Shown here piece by piece: positions 1 through 7,815 of a DNA stretch of 43,506 nucleotides. The stretch's first letter is position 1. Each line of letters starts with the position of its first letter. The position numbers were made by a program, and so were the translations under genes. The notes beneath the pieces are model-generated. The model did not search any database and was not told the DNA's origin. It worked only from the letters and a program-made list of their open reading frames with translations. The stretch spans positions 266,499-310,004 of the forward strand of contig NZ_AWRU01000031.1 in the NCBI RefSeq assembly GCF_000523515.1, read 5' to 3'. Origin of the DNA: Pedobacter sp. V48 (GTDB taxonomy: Bacteria > Bacteroidota > Bacteroidia > Sphingobacteriales > Sphingobacteriaceae).

Positions 1-701
1 AAATTGTGTAGACGAGACCGGAGATTCTCTTTATAAAACTCACTAACCGGAATTTCTTTATTGCCAATACAAACAAAATCTCTTTTAACGGCGGTTATTT
101 TTTGCACAACCACAAGAAAAGATTTATGGGTTCTTACGAAGGAATTTGCAGGAAGCTTTTCTTCCATGGCCTTCATGGTCATACGGGTAAGCACCGGCTT
201 ATCGCTGGTCGACAAATGAATTTTGATGTAATCTTTTAAACCCTCTATGTATTCAATATCTGCAACTACAATTTTAACGAGTGTATACTCCACATTTACA
301 AAGAAGTCCTGAATTTCATTTGTCTCCTCATTGTGGTTGTTCTGCAAACGGAATAATTCATTGGCGCGGTTACAAGCCTTTAAAAAACGTTCGAAACTGA
401 AGGGCTTTAACAGATAATCTACTACCTGCTGATTGAATCCTTCCAGCGCATATTGCTCATAGGCTGTTACCAGGATCACCATTGGCGGGTGCTGCAAGGA
501 TTGCAGAAATTGCAGGCCGCTTAGGCCGGGCATTTGTATGTCAAGAAAAATGAGATCCACCTGTTCAGTTTGTAAGACTTCATATGCTTCAAGCGCATTT
601 TTACAGGTTTTAATCAACTCTAAAAATGGCAGTTGCCGGATATTATCTTCCAAGAGATCCCGAACCAACTTTTCATCATCAATGGCAATACATTTGATCA
701 T
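1..701 (-). CDS. LytTR-family response regulator (partial, 3' end cut by window edge)
   Basis: I translated 233 residues from the ATG at 701. The N-terminal receiver domain has the acidic pair in IAIDDE (residues 6-10) and the phospho-acceptor Asp54 in LIFLDIQMPG, followed by VTAYEQYA and the Lys of YLLKPF. A LytTR DNA-binding domain follows, with YIEGLKDYIKIH, TRMTMKAMEEKLP and VRTHKSFLV. The reading reaches RSRLHN at the window edge, so probably only a few residues are missing. Its ATG overlaps the kinase stop codon as ATGA, so the two proteins are translationally coupled. Family role: a phosphorylated transcription factor paired with a LytS kinase. The targets are unknown; the neighbouring catabolic operon is one possibility. 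Confidence 0.93.
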   Translation of the reverse strand, partial: MIKCIAIDDEKLVRDLLEDNIRQLPFLELIKTCKNALEAYEVLQTEQVDLIFLDIQMPGLSGLQFLQSLQHPPMVILVTAYEQYALEGFNQQVVDYLLKPFSFERFLKACNRANELFRLQNNHNEETNEIQDFFVNVEYTLVKIVVADIEYIEGLKDYIKIHLSTSDKPVLTRMTMKAMEEKLPANSFVRTHKSFLVVVQKITAVKRDFVCIGNKEIPVSEFYKENLRSRLHN

Positions 702-1723
702 TTAAGCATTAAAGTTAAGGTAATATGGAACAAATTGTTTTCCGTTTTAATTTTTAGGTTGTGTTTGCCTTTATAAAGCAGATCTAATCGGGATTTAACG
801 TTGGCCAGTCCAATGCCTGAATTTTCATCTTTACTGGAGTTGGGCTGATCATCAATCTGGTTCTCTACTTGAAATAGCAGTACATCATTTTTTACGGATG
901 TACTTATGCTTATTTTAGGGTGACCCTGGTGGGCGACACCATGTTTAAATGCATTTTCGACAAAAGGAATGAGCAGCATTGGCTCAATGGTATAGTCTCC
1001 CTTTTCTATTCCAGAATCTACTTCATACTTAATTTCAACATCATTGCCAAAACGCAGCTTCTGTAATTCTATATAGTTATTAAGATAAGAAACCTCTTTG
1101 CCCAGCGCTACCTTTTTCCCTTGTGTGTCGTACAACATGTAGCGCATGAGTTCTGAAAGCATGATCAGTGAAGGTTCCATTTGATCTGATTTCTTTCGGG
1201 CCAGCGAGACAAGGTTCGTAAGCACATTGAATAGGAAATGGGGACTGATCTGAGAGCGGAGAAACTTTAATTCGGTCGACAGCTGTTCTGCTTCAATCTT
1301 TTGCTGTTTCCTGTCGGATATGATCTTATCAACTACCTTACGGTACACAATACTAATTACAAATATTCCGATAGAAGGTGCAAAGACAAATTTATATGCC
1401 GACATGTCGTTTAGCACATCGGGGAACCACCATAAAAGCAGGTGGTATTTTAACTGAAAGGAACTGATTATAAGAATTGCTGATGCAATAATGTATAACC
1501 ACCACCATCGCCGGTTTAGTAGCCGAGGTATGAGGTAAAAGGCATTAAAATAAAATATAAAAAGATGAATAAAACCGGCAAGGGTAAAGAACGGTCCTGG
1601 TATAGGCCCTATTTTATAATCATGTTCTGCAGAGGAAACAAAATAAGGTAACAAGAGGATCATTCCCCAGACAAATACATGAAGGGCAATACTGATGTGT
1701 TGGAATTTAACAGATATTTTCAT
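698..1723 (-). CDS. LytS/YehU-type sensor histidine kinase
   Basis: This 341-residue protein has about four hydrophobic segments in its first 130 residues (near 10-30, 45-68, 75-90 and 115-128), with no extracytoplasmic sensor domain of any size. A short coiled linker leads to the His_kinase domain (PF06580 type) with the phospho-acceptor His162 in QISPHFLFNVL. An HATPase region carries MLLIPFVENAFKHG (N box) and SGIGLANVKSRL (G box). Its stop overlaps the start of the response regulator, so the pair forms a two-component system. A Bacteroidota-type promoter lies just upstream and a hairpin separates it from the aldehyde dehydrogenase gene, so it is probably a separate transcription unit. The signal cannot be told from sequence. 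Confidence 0.92.
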   Translation of the reverse strand: MKISVKFQHISIALHVFVWGMILLLPYFVSSAEHDYKIGPIPGPFFTLAGFIHLFIFYFNAFYLIPRLLNRRWWWLYIIASAILIISSFQLKYHLLLWWFPDVLNDMSAYKFVFAPSIGIFVISIVYRKVVDKIISDRKQQKIEAEQLSTELKFLRSQISPHFLFNVLTNLVSLARKKSDQMEPSLIMLSELMRYMLYDTQGKKVALGKEVSYLNNYIELQKLRFGNDVEIKYEVDSGIEKGDYTIEPMLLIPFVENAFKHGVAHQGHPKISISTSVKNDVLLFQVENQIDDQPNSSKDENSGIGLANVKSRLDLLYKGKHNLKIKTENNLFHITLTLMLK

Positions 1724-1743
1724 TAGCCTCTAATAATAAATTA

Positions 1744-1777
1744 CAAAGCTACTTATTCATACATGTAATGAAACAAA
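1744..1777 (-). promoter_or_regulatory. Predicted promoter of the LytS/LytTR pair
   Basis: On the minus strand a TTTG (1777-1774) is followed after 22 bp by TAGCTTTG (1751-1744). This is an exact match to the Bacteroidota -7 consensus TAnnTTTG, 20 bp before the kinase ATG at 1723. The spacing is at the long end of the usual range. Confidence 0.5.
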
Positions 1778-1785
1778 GAGTAGAC

Positions 1786-1819
1786 AAAGCAGGCAATTGT
1801 AGCGACAACAGCCTGCTTT
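1786..1819 (-). terminator. Hairpin ending the aldehyde dehydrogenase operon (weak terminator)
   Basis: AAAGCAGGC (1786-1794) and GCCTGCTTT (1811-1819) form a perfect 9-bp stem. The loop holds a further TTGT/ACAA pairing. It lies 11 bp after the aldehyde dehydrogenase stop. The T-tract on the minus strand is short (three T), so termination may be partial. Confidence 0.5.
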
Positions 1820-1829
1820 TATTGTGTTA

Positions 1830-3194
1830 CTAGCTTCTCAAATGCCAGGCTTTAGGCTTGGTAAAAGCACGCAAACCCTGGTGGGATAAGGTAGCACCTA
1901 TACCCGAATGTTTTCTGCCACTCCATGGCACGCCGGCACTTACCCTGTCGCAGCAATTCCAATATCCGGTACCGGAATCAATTTGCGAAAGAATGTGTTC
2001 TGCCCTATCTCTGTTATCAGAATAAACCGAAGCCGTAAGTCCATAAGCCGTGTCCTTCATCATCTCCAATGCTTCATCATCATCCGCTACCTTCATAATT
2101 CCAATGATAGGGCCAAAGCTTTCTTCCTGCATTACCTTCATATCATTAGTTACATTGGTGAGAACCGTAGGTTCAAAATAATGCCCAATATGGCCTTTAC
2201 GTTTACCCCCTTGCAATAAAGTAGCTCCTTTTTCTATAGCATCCTCTACCTGATGCCTCAGTACACCAATTTGTTCCTTTCTGGTTAAAGCGCCTATATA
2301 GACTCCATCTTCAGTGGGTGAGCCCGACTTCCAGGATTTCACTTCATTTACAAAAGCTGCTACATATTCGTCATATACATTTTCATGCACATAGATGCGC
2401 TCCACTGCACAACAGCTTTGTCCGTTGTTATAGAAGGCCCCATCGGCGGTACCCGCAGCTACTGAAACAATATCTTTTACATCATCTGCAACATATAGCG
2501 GATCTTTACCGCCAAGTTCCAGCTGACAAGGAACCATCTTTTTTGCTACCCTTTCGTAAATGTGTTTTCCTGTTTTATAAGAACCGGTAAAGAAATAGCC
2601 ATCGAAATCCATATCTAACAAATGTTCTCCTGTTTCTTTACCCCCAATAGCGATCTGAAAAACATTTTCAGGTACACCTGCTTTTTTAAGTAGGCGCTCA
2701 ATTTCCATTCCTGTTAAAGAAGCATATTCCGAAGGTTTATACATTACCGCATTTCCGGCAAGTAAGGCCGGCACAAACACATTTACCCCAACCAGATAAG
2801 GATAGTTCCAGGCCGATATGTTACAGATTACACCTAACGGATCATAAGAGATTCTCTCTTTCAGCTCATCGGTGTCAGTAACCCACTCATCTGAAAGATA
2901 TTTCTCTGCATTGCTAATCATCCATTGAATCCTTGTTCTGGCCCCGTTAAGTTCATTGCGCGATTGCTGTAAGGGCTTGCCGACCTCAGAAGTAAGTATC
3001 GCCGCAAGTTTTTCTTTTTCAAGATCCAGCAAGTCGTAAAACCTATGGAGAACAGCTACACGTCCTTTTAATGATTGTTTTGCCCAATGTTTTTGAGCAG
3101 CTTTAAGCAGGCTGTATTTATTATCTAACGATGCTTTGTCGTTTTCTATTAATATCGTAATAATTTCTTCTGTAGCCGGGTTTACAACATTCAT
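1830..3194 (-). CDS. NAD(P)-dependent aldehyde dehydrogenase (probable gamma-glutamyl-aminoaldehyde dehydrogenase)
   Basis: At 454 residues this is a normal length for the compact succinate-semialdehyde branch of the ALDH superfamily. Visible motifs are the oxyanion-hole Asn130 in SAWNYPY, the cofactor-binding KPSE and FTGS, the general-base Glu226 in LELGGKDP, the catalytic Cys261 in NNGQSCCAVER, and EESFGPI near the C-terminus. Its ATG overlaps the stop of the upstream hydrolase as ATGA, so the two are coupled. In the proposed pathway it oxidises the gamma-glutamylated aldehyde made by the Fe-alcohol dehydrogenase to the acid (gamma-glutamylglycine if the substrate is ethanolamine). A plain succinate-semialdehyde dehydrogenase cannot be ruled out on sequence alone. 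Confidence 0.93.
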   Translation of the reverse strand: MNVVNPATEEIITILIENDKASLDNKYSLLKAAQKHWAKQSLKGRVAVLHRFYDLLDLEKEKLAAILTSEVGKPLQQSRNELNGARTRIQWMISNAEKYLSDEWVTDTDELKERISYDPLGVICNISAWNYPYLVGVNVFVPALLAGNAVMYKPSEYASLTGMEIERLLKKAGVPENVFQIAIGGKETGEHLLDMDFDGYFFTGSYKTGKHIYERVAKKMVPCQLELGGKDPLYVADDVKDIVSVAAGTADGAFYNNGQSCCAVERIYVHENVYDEYVAAFVNEVKSWKSGSPTEDGVYIGALTRKEQIGVLRHQVEDAIEKGATLLQGGKRKGHIGHYFEPTVLTNVTNDMKVMQEESFGPIIGIMKVADDDEALEMMKDTAYGLTASVYSDNRDRAEHILSQIDSGTGYWNCCDRVSAGVPWSGRKHSGIGATLSHQGLRAFTKPKAWHLRS

Positions 3195-3907
3195 CTTTTA
3201 TGATTTTTTACTGCTTCTATAAACTGTTCTTTAACTTTTTGAGAGAGTGGGTTTGATTCCTTCTCCTTCATTCTTTCAGGATGCCATTGTACGCCTAGCA
3301 TAAACGCTTTGTCGGTTTTATCTTTAAATTCCAGGGCTTCAATGATACGATCATCAGTATCTGAATAGGCACTAACCATTAAATTATCACCAAGATAATC
3401 CGGATTAATTCCCTGATGGTGGGCACTGTTTACTTCTCCTTTTTCTACACCGGTTACGCTATACAGCAGGCTCTCCTTTTTAACATTTACGCCATGGACT
3501 TTGTCTTCAGCACCTTTTTTGTGGATTTGATTCACCTGCTCACCATTGTCTTCAAATACTTTTCCTCCCTCAAGAATATTAACATATTGCATGCCCCGGC
3601 AGATTCCCAGAACAGGTACTTTGTGATCTTGTGAATAGGTATAAATCTGTAATTCAAACTGATCTCTTTCAGGTAAAAAAACATCTGGCTTATTCGGATA
3701 ATCCGGGGCACCACCATACAATTCAGGTACTACATCTATTCCTCCGGTTAAAACAAAGCCATCACATAACTGAAAATCGTAGATGTTATCCTTTTGAAAA
3801 GAAAGCTCTACGAGTTCAATTTCATCTCCCAATTCCTGCGAGGTAAACCAATTCCAATAGTTCTGAAAATTGGTTTCGGTATAGCTTATTCCAATCTTTT
3901 TTTTCAT
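3191..3907 (-). CDS. Gamma-glutamyl hydrolase, class I amidotransferase (peptidase C26, PuuD-like)
   Basis: The 238-residue protein has a class I glutamine amidotransferase fold: nucleophile Cys103 in LGICRGMQ, a SAHHQGIN motif typical of PuuD relatives, and the His-Glu dyad in QWHPER. DGFVLTGGIDVVPELYG near residues 49-65 is also characteristic. The family cleaves gamma-glutamyl-GABA and related gamma-glutamyl amides in the cytoplasm. It starts 10 bp after the alcohol dehydrogenase stop and overlaps the aldehyde dehydrogenase start, so it sits inside the operon. Inferred role: the last step, releasing glutamate and the amino acid product. The natural acyl acceptor is not visible in sequence. 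Confidence 0.9.
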   Translation of the reverse strand: MKKKIGISYTETNFQNYWNWFTSQELGDEIELVELSFQKDNIYDFQLCDGFVLTGGIDVVPELYGGAPDYPNKPDVFLPERDQFELQIYTYSQDHKVPVLGICRGMQYVNILEGGKVFEDNGEQVNQIHKKGAEDKVHGVNVKKESLLYSVTGVEKGEVNSAHHQGINPDYLGDNLMVSAYSDTDDRIIEALEFKDKTDKAFMLGVQWHPERMKEKESNPLSQKVKEQFIEAVKNHKR

Positions 3908-3917
3908 TAGAATATCT

Positions 3918-5066
3918 TTAAAGCGCCTTTAAATACAGTTGTTTAAAATCTTCTCGGCTTACCGGTTTAGGATTGTTAGGATGGGCAAAATCGGCAAGGG
4001 CCAGATCCGCAAGTGTTTCTATATGTTCGGGTTTTACACCGATGTCTCTTAAATGATGCGGGATATTTACTTTAGTGTTCAGTTCGAAAAGGTATTTTAC
4101 CACCGCTTCGCCGGTCTCTTCTTTTAATTCAAGTGTTCTCGCTATTCTGCGGAATTTATCTTCAAAGCCAGCAATATTAAATTCCATTCCGTAAGGGATA
4201 TTTACTGCATTGGCCAGGCCATGATGCGTATCAAGTAAGGAAGAAAGTGGATGTGCAAGTGAATGTACCACCCCAAGCCCTTTTTGAAAGGCAATTGCAC
4301 CCATCATGGAGGCCATCAGCATTTTACTTCTGCTTTCCAGATCAGGTTTGTTTGTGGCTTTTTCGAGAGCGTCTTTTATTAACGAAATACCCTCTAGTGC
4401 TATACCATCACACAGCGGGTGCGGATTTTTTGCCAGAAATGCCTCCATATTGTGGGTAAGCGCGTCCATACCGGTTGCCGCGGTAATAAATGGCGGCAAA
4501 TCCATGGTAAGTGCGGGATCGGCAAATACAATTTGTGCCATTAATTTTGGAGAGAACAGGATCTTTTTTTGATGTGTTTCATCATCCGCAATAATAGCAC
4601 TTCTGCCTACTTCGCTTCCGGTTCCGGAGGTAGTTGGGATGGTGATAAAATGAGGAACATCGTTGGTAACGTAAACATCCCCACCAATCAGGTCATCGTA
4701 TTTAAACAGATCCTCACGGTGATTTACCCTTAACACAATTGCCCTGGCTACATCCAATGCTGCACCGCCGCCAATACCAATAATGCTATCTCTGGAAGTA
4801 TTATCCCACACATCGCCCCCTTTGTATACATCGCTTTTTACAGGATTTTTGTGAATGTCGTTAAATACTTCTACTGAAATGTTATGTGCTTGTAAATCGG
4901 TTACAATGGCTTTAAAAAATGGCAATGAAGCGATGGTTGGATCGGTAACGATCATTGGCCGTTTTAATCCATTCTTCTGCAAATAGGCGGGCAATTCCTT
5001 TACAGCCCCAGCTCCGAAACGAATGGTCGTTGGGAAATTATACTGATATACTTTATCGAATGTCAT
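3918..5066 (-). CDS. Iron-dependent alcohol dehydrogenase (group III)
   Basis: This 382-residue protein is full length for the family. The glycine-rich nucleotide site is GIGGGAALDVAR (97-108), followed by TIPTTSGTGSEV. By comparison with FucO, all four metal ligands are present: Asp201 and His205 in GMDALTHNMEA, His268 in GVVHSLAHPL, and His282 in THHGLANAVN. Group III enzymes oxidise primary alcohols with NAD(P) and Fe2+. The gene lies 36 bp after the synthetase and 10 bp before the hydrolase. An alcohol dehydrogenase placed between a glutamylating ligase and a gamma-glutamyl hydrolase suggests that the ligated amine carries a hydroxyl group. The metal and substrate are inferred from the family. 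Confidence 0.93.
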   Translation of the reverse strand: MTFDKVYQYNFPTTIRFGAGAVKELPAYLQKNGLKRPMIVTDPTIASLPFFKAIVTDLQAHNISVEVFNDIHKNPVKSDVYKGGDVWDNTSRDSIIGIGGGAALDVARAIVLRVNHREDLFKYDDLIGGDVYVTNDVPHFITIPTTSGTGSEVGRSAIIADDETHQKKILFSPKLMAQIVFADPALTMDLPPFITAATGMDALTHNMEAFLAKNPHPLCDGIALEGISLIKDALEKATNKPDLESRSKMLMASMMGAIAFQKGLGVVHSLAHPLSSLLDTHHGLANAVNIPYGMEFNIAGFEDKFRRIARTLELKEETGEAVVKYLFELNTKVNIPHHLRDIGVKPEHIETLADLALADFAHPNNPKPVSREDFKQLYLKAL

Positions 5067-5102
5067 ATGTATGGTTACTATTAATCAAATTAATGCCTGA
5101 GG

Positions 5103-6461
5103 TTAAATAATTTCAAAGTAGCGCTTAAGCTCCCAATCTGTTACTACTTTGGCGTACTGCTTCCATTCCCACTCTCTTGTTAACGTAAAATGCTCAACAA
5201 ACTGATTGCCAAACAGTTCTTTTGCTACCGTCGATTGCTTCATTTTTTGGGTAGCTTCATAAAGGTTGGCCGGCAATACTCCGTTTGAAAGATCCCGGTA
5301 ACCATTCCCTTCGGTAGCCTCCTTTTCCAGTTTCATTTTGTTTTTAACTCCATATAAACCCGCAGCAAGGCAAGCTGCTAAGGCCAGATACGGATTAGTA
5401 TCAGAACCTACTACCCGTGTTTCCAAACGCGTTGCTTTTGCGTTGCAGGGCAGTGCTCTTAAGGCGACCGTTCTGTTGTCAATACCCCAGGTTAAGGTAG
5501 TTGGGGCCCAGGCCCCTTCAACCAATCGTTTATAACTATTAATGGTCGGAGCAATCATGGGCAATATTTGCGGCAAACAATGCAATTGCCCTGCTATATA
5601 GCTTTTCATCAGCTCACTCATTTTATGCGGATCCTTTTCGTCGTAAAACAAGTTATGTTTCGAATCCTTATCCCACAAACTCTGATGTACATGTCCGCTG
5701 CAACCAGGGAGATTTTCAGTAATCTTTGCCATAAAGGTAGCCATAACACCGTGCTTATAGGCAATCTCCTTAACCGCAGTTTTAAACAATACCGCCTGAT
5801 CTGCCGCCTGCAAAACAGGCGCATATTTAATGGCTGCTTCGTAAACCCCCGGTCCGGTCTCTGTATGTAAGCCCTCTATAGGTATTCCGAATTTGCAAAG
5901 CAGATCAAAAAGATCAGTCATGTATTCATTTTTCAGGGTACTGCGTAAAATGGAGTATCCAAACATTCCCGGTGTTAAGGGTGTAAGGTTTTGATAGCCT
6001 TTTTGGTGTGCCGTTTCTGGTGTTTCTGCAAAATTGAACCATTCGAATTCTTGTGAAAAATAGGGTGAAAAACCACTTTGCTGGGTGTCTGCCAACACCT
6101 TACGGAGTAACTGCCGGGGACAAGTATATCCTGGTTTTTCATCATCATCAACAAAGTCGCCCAGGAAAAAAGGAATATCATTTTCCCAGGGTATTTTACG
6201 GAATGTACTTAGGTCAAGCTTTACCAGCGCATCGGGATAGCCGGTATGCCAACCTGTAAATTTCACATTATCATAAGCTACATCACCCATATCCCACCCA
6301 AAAGTGACATCACAAAACCCTAATCTTCCTTCTGCTAAAGAAGTGAACTTTTCGGCAGAGATATACTTGCCTCTTAAAACGCCATCAATATCGGCGACGG
6401 CGAGTTTTACTTTTCCTGATGGATGTTGCTTTACATATGCTAATATTTCTTGTGTTGTCAT
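5103..6461 (-). CDS. Glutamine-synthetase-like gamma-glutamylamide ligase (GlnA4/PuuA/IpuC type)
   Basis: This 452-residue protein has both the GS N-terminal beta-grasp and the catalytic domain. Metal and substrate motifs are visible: QEFEWFNF (137-144), HTETGPGVYEAAIKYAP (199-215), CSGHVHQSLW (254-263), NSYKRLVEGAWAP (308-320) and VVGSDTNPYLA (350-360). The C-terminus has VTDWELKRYFE, usual in gamma-glutamylpolyamine and gamma-glutamylethanolamide synthetases. The adenylylation region of true GlnA (NLYDLPPE-like) is absent, so this is unlikely to be the housekeeping ammonia-assimilating enzyme. It should join glutamate to an amine using ATP. Its ATG overlaps the permease stop (ATGA), so uptake and activation are coupled. 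Confidence 0.92.
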   Translation of the reverse strand: MTTQEILAYVKQHPSGKVKLAVADIDGVLRGKYISAEKFTSLAEGRLGFCDVTFGWDMGDVAYDNVKFTGWHTGYPDALVKLDLSTFRKIPWENDIPFFLGDFVDDDEKPGYTCPRQLLRKVLADTQQSGFSPYFSQEFEWFNFAETPETAHQKGYQNLTPLTPGMFGYSILRSTLKNEYMTDLFDLLCKFGIPIEGLHTETGPGVYEAAIKYAPVLQAADQAVLFKTAVKEIAYKHGVMATFMAKITENLPGCSGHVHQSLWDKDSKHNLFYDEKDPHKMSELMKSYIAGQLHCLPQILPMIAPTINSYKRLVEGAWAPTTLTWGIDNRTVALRALPCNAKATRLETRVVGSDTNPYLALAACLAAGLYGVKNKMKLEKEATEGNGYRDLSNGVLPANLYEATQKMKQSTVAKELFGNQFVEHFTLTREWEWKQYAKVVTDWELKRYFEII

Positions 6462-7774
6462 GCATGAGATGGTTTAAAGATTCTGTACAGCAAAAAGGTT
6501 ATTATCAATATGGAGAAATAAATAAGTCCGAGTTTAAAATTGAAAATGAACATTGCAATAATAGATACGGTTGCAATGATGAGCGAGATGACCGGAAATG
6601 CCGGATAAAATGGAGCCCGAAAAGGCCTTGGCAGATCAGGTTCCCGCTTCCTCAGGATAACAATGGAAATCATGGAAATGATATATAATGTAAGTGCTCC
6701 AAAAACAGAGACAATGATGATCTCTGATGTTTTACCGGAAAGCAATGCCAGAATACCGATTACCATATTTCCTATCAGCGCATTTGCTGGGGTATGGAAA
6801 CGTGGAGATATTTTGCCCAGAAATGATGGAATGTTGTGTACTCTGCCCATTTCGTAGGTTGATCTTCCGGCAGCAAGTATAAGTCCATGAAAAGAAGCTA
6901 CCAGTCCGAATAAACCAACTGTAATTAGCAGATGGTACATAAGATGATTACTGCCTGTTATTTTTGCAAGGGCTAAAGGAAGCGGAGAATCTGATGTCTC
7001 TCCGCTTATTCCATTTTTATAAACTATTGCTTCCCATCCGGCGATGCCGGTAGCTGCAATAAATATTAACACGCACAGTATTGCCAGTGTAAAGATGGCC
7101 CATCCAAATCCTTTACTAATATCTTTTTGTGGGTTCTTGGTTTCTTCGGCCACATTGGCAATTCCCTCGATACCCAAAAAGAACCAGATGGCAAACGGAA
7201 TGGCGGCAAAAACACCTCCCCATCCATTAGGCATTGCGTTATGGGTAAGGTTTGCTACTTCGAACTTTGGCAAAGCGATACCTGAAAACAAAAGCAACTC
7301 TCCAACTGCAAGTACAGTAATGATGACCTCAAAAGATGCCGCTGCTTTTACACCATACACATTGAGCCCTGTAAACACAAAATAAATGGCTATGGCACTG
7401 GTTAGTATGGGCACTTGCGGGAAAAATGCATTGAAATACGCACCAATTGCAAATGCAATGGCTGGCGGAGCAAGTATAAACTCTACAATTTGGGCAATGC
7501 CGGCAATAAAGCCAATATTTTTACCCATCGCTTTGTTTGCATAATCAAATACCCCTCCTGCCTTGGGGATGGCACATGCAAGCTCCGCATAGCTGAATGT
7601 AAAGGTTACATACATTACCATGATCACTATAGTGGCTATAGCCATCCCCCCTGTGCCGCCTTTTTCGAGCCCCAGGTTCCATCCAAAATACATACCCGAA
7701 ATGACATACCCTACTCCAAGCCCCCAGAGCATAAACGGGGTGAGTGTTTTTTTTAAACCTTTGTTTTCTGTCAT
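6458..7774 (-). CDS. APC-family permease, ethanolamine-permease-like
   Basis: The protein has 438 residues and about 12 hydrophobic helices. The N-terminal region contains GLGVGYVISGMYFGWNLGLE, which I recognise as typical of the ethanolamine permease branch of the APC superfamily. The usual APC motifs YAELACAIPKAGG and FLGIEGIANVAEE also appear. It starts 42 bp after the SusD stop with no hairpin between, and its stop overlaps the synthetase start. Inferred role: inner-membrane uptake of ethanolamine or a similar small amino alcohol that the ligase then glutamylates. A broader amine or amino acid specificity is possible. Confidence 0.88.
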   Translation of the reverse strand: MTENKGLKKTLTPFMLWGLGVGYVISGMYFGWNLGLEKGGTGGMAIATIVIMVMYVTFTFSYAELACAIPKAGGVFDYANKAMGKNIGFIAGIAQIVEFILAPPAIAFAIGAYFNAFFPQVPILTSAIAIYFVFTGLNVYGVKAAASFEVIITVLAVGELLLFSGIALPKFEVANLTHNAMPNGWGGVFAAIPFAIWFFLGIEGIANVAEETKNPQKDISKGFGWAIFTLAILCVLIFIAATGIAGWEAIVYKNGISGETSDSPLPLALAKITGSNHLMYHLLITVGLFGLVASFHGLILAAGRSTYEMGRVHNIPSFLGKISPRFHTPANALIGNMVIGILALLSGKTSEIIIVSVFGALTLYIISMISIVILRKREPDLPRPFRAPFYPAFPVISLIIATVSIIAMFIFNFKLGLIYFSILIITFLLYRIFKPSHA

Positions 7775-7815
7775 TTGATGATTTCGGTTACATGATTATA
7801 AATATAAGATAATTA

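Noticed and set aside
3191..6461. Classical putrescine (Puu) pathway
   Set aside because: No PuuB-type FAD oxidase and no PuuE aminotransferase; an Fe-alcohol dehydrogenase is in their place.
5103..6461. Housekeeping glutamine synthetase glnA
   Set aside because: The adenylylation-site region is absent, the C-terminus is of the PuuA/GlnA4 type, and the gene is inside a catabolic operon.
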